Below the pieces are notes generated by a model. The model had not been told where the DNA came from. It saw nothing but the letters and a program-made list of their open reading frames with translations, and ran no database searches. The translations under genes and the position numbers were made by a program. From contig JAKUCV010004535.1 of NCBI GenBank assembly GCA_028386065.3, positions 14,594 to 78,593 on the forward strand: a stretch of 64,000 bases of DNA, in the 5' to 3' direction. This stretch comes from Turnera subulata. Taxonomy: Eukaryota; Streptophyta; Magnoliopsida; Malpighiales; Passifloraceae. Shown in pieces: positions 57,765 through 64,000 of the stretch. Position 1 is the first letter of the stretch; each line of letters begins with the position of its first letter.

Positions 57765-58457
57765 TTATTGATATTTTCTAGCGGGTACAACATTGACTCG
57801 GAAGCTGTTAGCGTTGTTAGTAATGTTAACCCTAATACTCTTGCTCCATGTGAACCACATACCGCCCATGTTGTGTACGGCGTGAAGCTCGAATCGACTT
57901 GTCGAAGGGAAATGAAATGGAAGGACACCATGCTCATCTTCAGGTTGCCACAAGGTCTCCGTTAACAGTACCATGTTGGGCTTGTACTGGTTCTTCAAAT
58001 CCCTCAAGGTACGCACGAATTCATTGGAACGCCTAGCGATTCCTCTGTAGTTCCAAACTAGTAGACGAACCCTTGGCCAAGAAATTGGTAACCTAGTCAC
58101 TCGGGGAACACTCCGAGCAGTCATAGAAATCTGGTAGTAACTACCTTGGCTCAGGAAATGACAAGTAGGCTCTGGCTGGAATTCCTAAAGTTTTTCATAA
58201 ATGAAAAATATGACAGAATTAGCTTAGCGGTGGAAAGAAGTCCTTAGGTTGCTTTGATCCTCGAGGAAGAATGTCTCTTCCATAGGAGTGACAAAGAACC
58301 TAGACGAATACAGTTCGTCCACGAAAACCAAACGAGGGATTCTGCTGAGCTCATTCGGTAATTCCTCCGGCCGCTCGTTTACCAAGCTGTAAGTTAATCG
58401 ATTCCTCCTTCCAAGGGAGGCACCCTCAACGAAAAAGATAGTAGTTGGAGAAGGCAT
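57765..58457 (-). pseudogene. ORF B pseudogene of X2
   Basis: Full-length 231-codon frame starting MPSPTTIFFVEGASLG. It has a TAA at about 58225 (after TSFHR) and a TAG in place of a Gln codon (about 58188); otherwise the frame is unbroken. Keeps ELYSSRFFVTPMEETFFLED, WNYRGIARRS, KPNMVLLTET and GGMWFTW, and ends ARKYQ. The Cys of WNCRG is Tyr here. Confidence 0.85.
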
Positions 58458-58845
58458 TCTGTCACAACGTGTTTTGGATCGTTTTGAACACGTTTTGAAA
58501 TCTTTTTCTCAAAAGCTATTTGATTTTTTTCTGTTTTTCCATCACATGATTCCACACTCTTTTATACTCTAATCATGGAAAGTATGCTGCCCGTTTTTCA
58601 AAACGTAGATCCCATCTACCTCCCGGAAAGTCCTAAAGATTTTCGGTGATAGGAAAGGTGGATTTCTATTCACAAAACTCCAAATCATTTTCAATCTTCT
58701 AGGTCTTACTTTTTGAAAATTTGTCCAATGCCTCGATTATTGCTCCATCACTTTATATGTTCACTAGCTACAAATACAAGTGTTTTCCAGTTCATCTCCA
58801 TCTTACAAATTTTATTTCGCTTTGGAAATTTTGGTTTTACTTCCT

Positions 58846-59379
58846 ATGGCTTCCTCTACATCTTCCACGCCTTTTATCACTTCCATCAGAGGCCCACATG
58901 GCCAAATTGGTGGAACGATACCTCGAGTGTTGTGCCTATGCGACGAGGTTGCTCCTGTTTGGACATCCTGAAGTTACATGAACCCCGGAAGACGATTCCG
59001 CTCCTGCGGAAATTATGAACAAGGTGGATGTCGATTCTTCCGGTGGATCGACGAAAGGATCACGAGACGTGCCCGTGACGTCATCATTGCATTGCGGGAC
59101 AATGAACGCCGTCTACACGAGGAGAATCTATATCTCTGACAACGACTGCAAGCCGCAATGATCGAAGTCGAGGAACTACGTGACCAGTCTAGAGCGTTGG
59201 TTAAGAAAAACAAGTTTTATTTTAACTTCTTTATGACCAGTTCTATTTTCTTTTTGTTGAGTCTTACCTTAGTTCGAATTTTTCTTTTACTCCATCTGTG
59301 TTTTAAAATTATCAATAAAGTTTTGGTTTTGCTCATAGAAAATCCAGCAAAGAAAAACATAACTTGTTTATTCCGATAA
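58846..59379 (+). pseudogene. ORF C: GRF zinc finger, coiled-coil and membrane protein, two stops
   Basis: A 177-codon frame in the element's sense direction. Codons 25-70 are a GRF-type zinc finger: CLC (30-32), NPGRRF (46-51), C54 and C62, then RFFRWID (63-69). Codons 70-120 are a charged coiled coil (LRDNERRLHEEN, EVEELRDQSRAL). Codons about 124-150 are a hydrophobic membrane segment. This finger, helix and tail-anchor layout is known from a large group of plant GRF proteins. Two in-frame TGA codons (58969-58971 and 59137-59139) most likely replace Trp, as expected from cytosine deamination on the opposite strand. Broken in both elements, so function is not current here. Confidence 0.75.
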
Positions 59380-59404
59380 CATCTTACAACAGAAAGAGAG
59401 CACA

Positions 59405-59805
59405 CTAAGGAACTACTCGCTTTTCTAATTCCATAGCATGCCTGCGTATGTTTTTGATATGAGTGGTAAGTTCCTCACAAGCCCACTTGATTTGTATCAA
59501 CGCGGAATTGGCCATCTTCAGATAAGCATTCAAATGCTCTAGCGTCTTCAGTGGTGTACTGCCCTAAGCAACTGCCTTACCTTCTCATCATCAACATCTT
59601 TGTGACCAGAAGGCTCTTCCTTGGCAACAGGCTTTTTTCGCCGTTTTCAGGAGACGACCATACCTTCTTTGAGACCAAGGACGCTCATCCTCTTGCGACG
59701 TTTCTTTGGTTCTTCCTCATCGGAATCTCCAAAGAGGGTAGCACCACCAGTATAACTTAACTCCTCTGAATCAGAGGTAGTTCTAGTTCTTATTGGTGAA
59801 TCCAT
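59405..59805 (-). pseudogene. ORF A pseudogene of X2
   Basis: Starts MDSPIRTRTTSDSEE, shows SDEEEPKKRR and KRRKK, and ends with KWACEELTTHIKN, then LEKRVVP before TAG. A TGA interrupts after GMVVS and at least one frameshift follows. Homologous to 25519-25896. Confidence 0.75.
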
Positions 59806-59995
59806 GAAGAAGGCATGATACCAGGCAATAAGGATCGGTATTTATAAAGAATGATTTAACGCGTAAAGGGCATAGACGAGAATTCAAGTTGGAAAAAGAG
59901 AACTTGATGAAAGGTGTACAAGAAGAATGCTGCTGTAGGACCCAAGGATGTGACGACGAAATTTCGAGGACGAAATTCTTTTAAGGTGGGTAAAC

Positions 59996-62158
59996 TGTAA
60001 CGACCCGGGTAAAATTTTCGCAATTTTACCGAGCCGTTTTGACTTTTACGGTGGTTATTAAAGTTTTAACGCTGTTAAACAAGAATTATCTCAAAATTTT
60101 ACCGGGAATAATCAAACCTCGGATTCCGATTCCCGAGGGGTACGAGACGTTCTGGAGTATTCTCCATCAACAACCAAGCCTTGGAATTTAATTCCAAGAG
60201 TTACTAGGGGTTACCGAAAATTTTATATGGCTTATCGAGCTTCGGTTAAAACTCCGGGACTTGCACAATACTCAGAAGAATTAATTGGATTTTCCGAGCC
60301 TAAGTAGTATTTTCGGAACCGGGACGAATTTTGGAAAGACGAAAATGCCCCTGTGACGGTAATGGATCAAGAGTTGGATCGAAGGGTATTTTGGTCTATT
60401 CCCGGACCAATAATTCTGTCGACACCCGAGGCATGATTTTTCTCTCTCCCGGGCCACCTCTTCCTAGTCTTTTTCTCTTTTACCTTTTTCCATTTTTCTT
60501 TTCTCCTTTCCCATTTATTTTTTTTCTTCCGGTTTTCTTTTTTTCTTCTTTTCTTCTTCTTCCTTACTTTTCTTTTTCTCTTCTCCTTCACTTTTTTCCC
60601 TTCCCGATTTTCTTCTTCCTTTCCGGTCACTCCTCCTTCCTTGCCTTCTTCCCCTACGCACTTCCAGATATTTTCTTCTCCTCCCTGTCTTCTTCCCCCT
60701 TCCCTTTCCTTTAAATCCCCTCCTCCCTCGCCGCACCGACTCCACACCCCCTTCCTCCTCTCGCTTCGCCCTTCTCTGCATCTCATCCATCATCCACCAA
60801 CTTTCCTCTCGCCTCTGCCTCTCCTCCGCCTGTTTCTCCACACCACCGTGCAACCACCATCGCTGACCCGATCCTCCTCTTCCGCTGTTTTCACCGCCGC
60901 CACCCTCATCCTTCACTTCCGCCGAGCCAACGCCCCTATCACCAAATCGCCGCCGCTCCCTTTTTCCTCTCTCTCTCCCTCTACCCCTGCTCGCACACCG
61001 ACCACCGCCCAGTCACGCATCGTTAAGGCGGTAACCGTCTGGCGAAATAGAGCTGCCCTCGATCGATCCCTCCTCCCCTCTCTGTCTCTGCTCCTCGCCC
61101 TCTACACCTAGCAACCGCCGCAGCAAACGAGTCGAGCTCGTCACCACTAAGGCTAAGAATGCGCCGCCGACCTCTCCTTTGCCCCTACAACTCCCGCCGC
61201 CGTCGGGGTAAGTTGCTGCCACCGAATTAAATCCCCTTTCCTCTCTGTGATTTTGATTAGTTAAAATACTCTTGAATCGATGTGTGCGGGTCGAATTGGT
61301 TGAATTAAAAACTGATTTACTTGGGTCTGATTTGATTGTGTTGGTTTGGGGTGGATTCAGGCGGCGTGGTTGTGATGCCGCTGTTGATGTTGTTGTGGAT
61401 GTGGGTAGTCACATTTTGGGTGGCTGACGTGGTAGTTTGGTGGTGTTCCGGCCACCAGAAAGTTGCTGTGGTAATGGTCACAGCGGTGGTGGTCGGGTTG
61501 TTGGCGTGGTGGTACGGTGTTGGTGTTTTGTTCACTAATGAACAGTAGTCGAGGACTACTTTGGGCTGCTGTGAACAGTGACTACCGAAATCCGGTGAAG
61601 CCTCGGGAATTTTCCGGCGATGACACGGGTATTTTCCAATAAACCCGGACATGGACTTTTGGGTAATTATCGGACCCTTGGACTATTCATGACCCATTAA
61701 CGGACCCGAACTTTTATAACGACGTTAATTGACGAATGTTTAACCAAATATTAAATTATGGTTTTATTTTAGATTTTACTTTTCTTTACTTTATGCTTTT
61801 AATTAATTTTCCAAGTGGGCTATTAAGAAGGCCCATTGTGTTTATTTTCTGATTTTATTTAATTTATGTTCTACTTGGGCTAATATTAATAAAAGGCCCA
61901 GATTTATATATTTTATTATCACGAGCAACTGAAAGGCTGGGATATCGGCTTGGATGCTCGGTTTCAATTTTAATTTAAAATTAAGTATGTTTAGTATATC
62001 GATTGAGAACATATAACCAGTTAATTTCCAACTAATTGGAAAGGCTGACTTGATGTTGTACTATTGTGAATCTTAACTTTCTTTGTATGATGGCCACGTG
62101 GTGGCACTGTTGATCGGTAATTACTGTATGTTGGGTAAATTGGGGTCGGGGTGTTTTA
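59996..62158 (+). mobile_element. X2 3' LTR with a 1.27-kb deletion
   Basis: From TGTAACGACCCGGG to GGGGTCGGGGTGTTTTA. Compared with the solo LTR at 5808 it lacks about 1268 bases at position 62050, where GGCTGACTT joins GATGTTGTAC; the joint has a GACT microhomology. The terminal CA has become TA. Confidence 0.9.
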
Positions 62159-62349
62159 ACAGTAATAATAAAAAGATATAAAAAAATAAATAGAAAAGTA
62201 ATAGAAAAATTATGCCATAAAATATATAATATATATGCTTACTCGATAAATCTTTCAGCAATAATAATAACATGATAATAGAGAATATATAATATATACG
62301 CTTACTCGATAAATCTTAAGCAATAATAATAGCATAATAATAAGGAATA

Positions 62350-63806
62350 GGTTAAATGACACAGTTTATCCCTTGACTTTGTTGATTTCAATGTTTATGT
62401 CTTTTTTCTTTTTATTTGGAATTTTTTGTCTCCCTAACTTGATGAAAATCAAGCAATATTGTCCAAATTCCCTATTATAGCCGGTGACCCAATTAGGAAG
62501 TAACACGTGGACAGGGCTAATTTGAAATCGTTTATTGTTTTTTCTTATCCCTTTTACAGATTTTTAATTTCTAAAAAAAACTATAATAAATTAATATTTT
62601 TTTCCTTTTTCTTCAATCATTTTTCTCTACTCACCTACAACACTGGTGTTGCCGCCGCCTCCCCCACCCATCGCACCATCAAAATCAACAAAATCTATTT
62701 CCAAAGCTTTTCTTCCTCCACTTTTGAATCCATCTCCATCCCTGCAAAATTTGCCTCTACAAAACCACACACCCACCAAACCACTAGCAGCTCACGCAAC
62801 TCACCCCACCCAGTATACTAACTCCCTGAGTAACAAGCAATGGCAGTGTTTTTGTGTCACTGTGCACTTTCCTCCAACAAACTCTCCCCCCCTCTCTCTC
62901 CTCCTCCTTTCTTTCTCTTCTCTCTATCAACCTCCTCTCCTCCCAATCCGCCTGATTCTCCTCTGCCTCGGCCCCATCTCGGCCAATCCATGTGCAAATC
63001 TGCCGCCAGAGCTCCACCGCTTCTCTGCCACAGTCATGCCCAGACCTTTCCTTTAAAGCTCCCACAAATGGTTGATCCCAAGAACTCTTTAAACAGTTCA
63101 GCCCAATACGGGCTCGAATTTCCTTCAAAGGTAGAAACGATGTCATAAATTTAATTTATTTTAATTAATAATTAATAACAATGAAAGGAGTGTGGGCTGA
63201 GTCAACCCACGCAGTTGCTACAAGAGATTGGTTTTACCTATTTCAAAGCACAATTTCTAACCTGGGTATTGTTGTTTCTTCAAAGCACACAACTATGGGG
63301 TGAATTTTAATATGAATGTGGCTAAAGATTAATTGGCACCTGCAGTTTCCAGTGGATTATGTATCATTCTTTGGTGGGTCGATTAAGGAATAATAATCAT
63401 TGTGCTTGGAAACTTCCTTTTTCTCGTTTGTTGGTGGGGAAACGGTGGGATAAGGCAATCTTGGAGTTGTAGTAGAGGTGTTTGTGTTTATGTGTGAGAG
63501 AAATAAAAGAAAAGTGAGAAGTGGAACAAGAGTAATAAGAATATTTAATAGATTTATTATTATAAATATTATTGGAAATAAAAATTATAAAAAATGAAAA
63601 AAAGAGAAATAAAATAATAAACAATTCTTACCACTTGGCCCCACAAATACGTGTTATTACCTGACTGGGTTATCGGCAATAATAGGTAATTTGTACAATG
63701 TTGTTTACTTTTCAACAAGTTAGGGGACATAATGTTTGAAATAAATAGAAGAAGGACACAAATATTGAAATTGGAAAAGTGAAAGGACAAACTGCGTCTT
63801 TTAACC
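62350..63806. mobile_element. Mutator-like element, possible Pack-MULE (copy A')
   Basis: Same element as 9429-10883 (1457 bp) with 10-bp duplication ATAAGGAATA (62340-62349, 63807-63816). The interior frame at 62840-63148 begins MAVFLCHCALSSNKLSPPLS, which looks like a plastid transit-peptide N-terminus. Confidence 0.75.
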
Positions 63807-63970
63807 ATAAGGAATATATAATACATACGCTTACTCGATAAATCTTTCAGCAATAATAATAGCATAATAATAAAAAATATATAACATATATAGAAAGGAT
63901 GAAAGTAGTAATAAAAAAAAAAGTTTTAGAAATAAGTACCTTAGTAGGGTAGAGACTCATACTGATAACG

Positions 63971-64000
63971 TGTTATAAAATTGATGATGGAATTCACTCC
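63971..64000 (-). mobile_element. Start of copia 5' LTR, copy A'
   Basis: TGTTATAAAATTGATGATGG begins here as at 13959; the rest is beyond the window. Confidence 0.6.

Larger units (their letters stand above)
57556..59995 (+). mobile_element. X2 interior region
   Basis: A 2440-bp region. Order in plus view: PBS-like site (57558-57570), a vestigial frame MDPVEGRQPAAEHSYKGY (57670-57726), ORF B reversed (57765-58457), ORF C (58846-59379), ORF A reversed (59405-59805), and the 3' tail ending AAATTCTTTTAAGGTGGG next to the LTR. Collinear with X1. No gag/pol domain was found. Confidence 0.85.
53079..62158 (+). mobile_element. X2: complete non-autonomous LTR retrotransposon
   Basis: 5' LTR 53079-57555, interior 57556-59995, 3' LTR 59996-62158, with perfect target duplication ACAGT (53074-53078, 62159-62163). 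PBS-like TGGTAGTGGAGC and a PPT region fix the plus orientation. It lacks gag and pol and carries ORF B and ORF A on the minus strand and ORF C on the plus strand. The same site in copy A has only the solo LTR 5808-9238 with the same ACAGT duplication. Confidence 0.92.
47165..64000 (-). mobile_element. Decayed Ty1/copia element, copy A', with nested insertions
   Basis: The same element as 1815-14920, in the same orientation but longer: the RNase H, reverse transcriptase and linker parts (47165-48514) are kept. Then follow integrase (48515-49840), the ORF B segment with its hAT element (49850-52370), gag (52375-53073), element X2 (53079-62158), leader (62159-63970) with a Mutator-like element, and the start of the 5' LTR (63971 to the window end). 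The 3' LTR is not seen beyond 47165. Confidence 0.85.

Overview
This is nuclear DNA of a flowering plant, very probably a eudicot. The genes have introns, plant Ty1/copia, Ty3/gypsy, hAT, Mutator and Cassandra elements make up most of the sequence, and there is a scrap of plastid 23S rRNA. I cannot name the species. About 90% of the window is nested transposable elements. There is a 538-base assembly gap (21072-21609) and one single N (16489).

Layout. (1) 1-1814: ends of two related LTRs, one carrying the plastid fragment. (2) 1815 to about 14920: a decayed Ty1/copia element on the minus strand, interrupted by a hAT element, two solo LTRs and a Mutator-like element. (3) 15002-34025: one complete non-autonomous LTR retrotransposon (X1, minus strand) with target duplication AGTAT. 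Two solo LTRs and a Sirevirus-like copia element are nested in its LTRs. (4) 34026-47164: a gene island with RNase H-like relics, the 5' end of a UFD1-like gene, a truncated frameshifted TBC (Rab-GAP) pseudogene, an intact SLF-like F-box gene, a decayed second copy of the F-box block, and an intact three-exon S-RNase-like T2 ribonuclease gene. (5) 47165-64000: a second copy of the copia block of part 2, in the same orientation. At the site where the first copy has only a solo LTR, this one holds a complete retrotransposon (X2) with an inserted Cassandra TRIM.

Two things stand out. First, an SLF-like F-box gene and an S-RNase-like gene lie 3.6 kb apart in the same orientation inside a repeat-dense region, which is the gene pair of an RNase-based self-incompatibility locus. 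Second, X1 and X2 are gag/pol-less LTR elements sharing a cargo I do not recognise as a described set: an antisense basic coiled-coil protein (ORF A), an antisense protein ending in a truncated LINE-type endonuclease motif (ORF B), and a sense GRF zinc finger, coiled-coil and membrane protein (ORF C). ORF B copies differ mostly at third codon positions, so the protein was under selection before the copies decayed.
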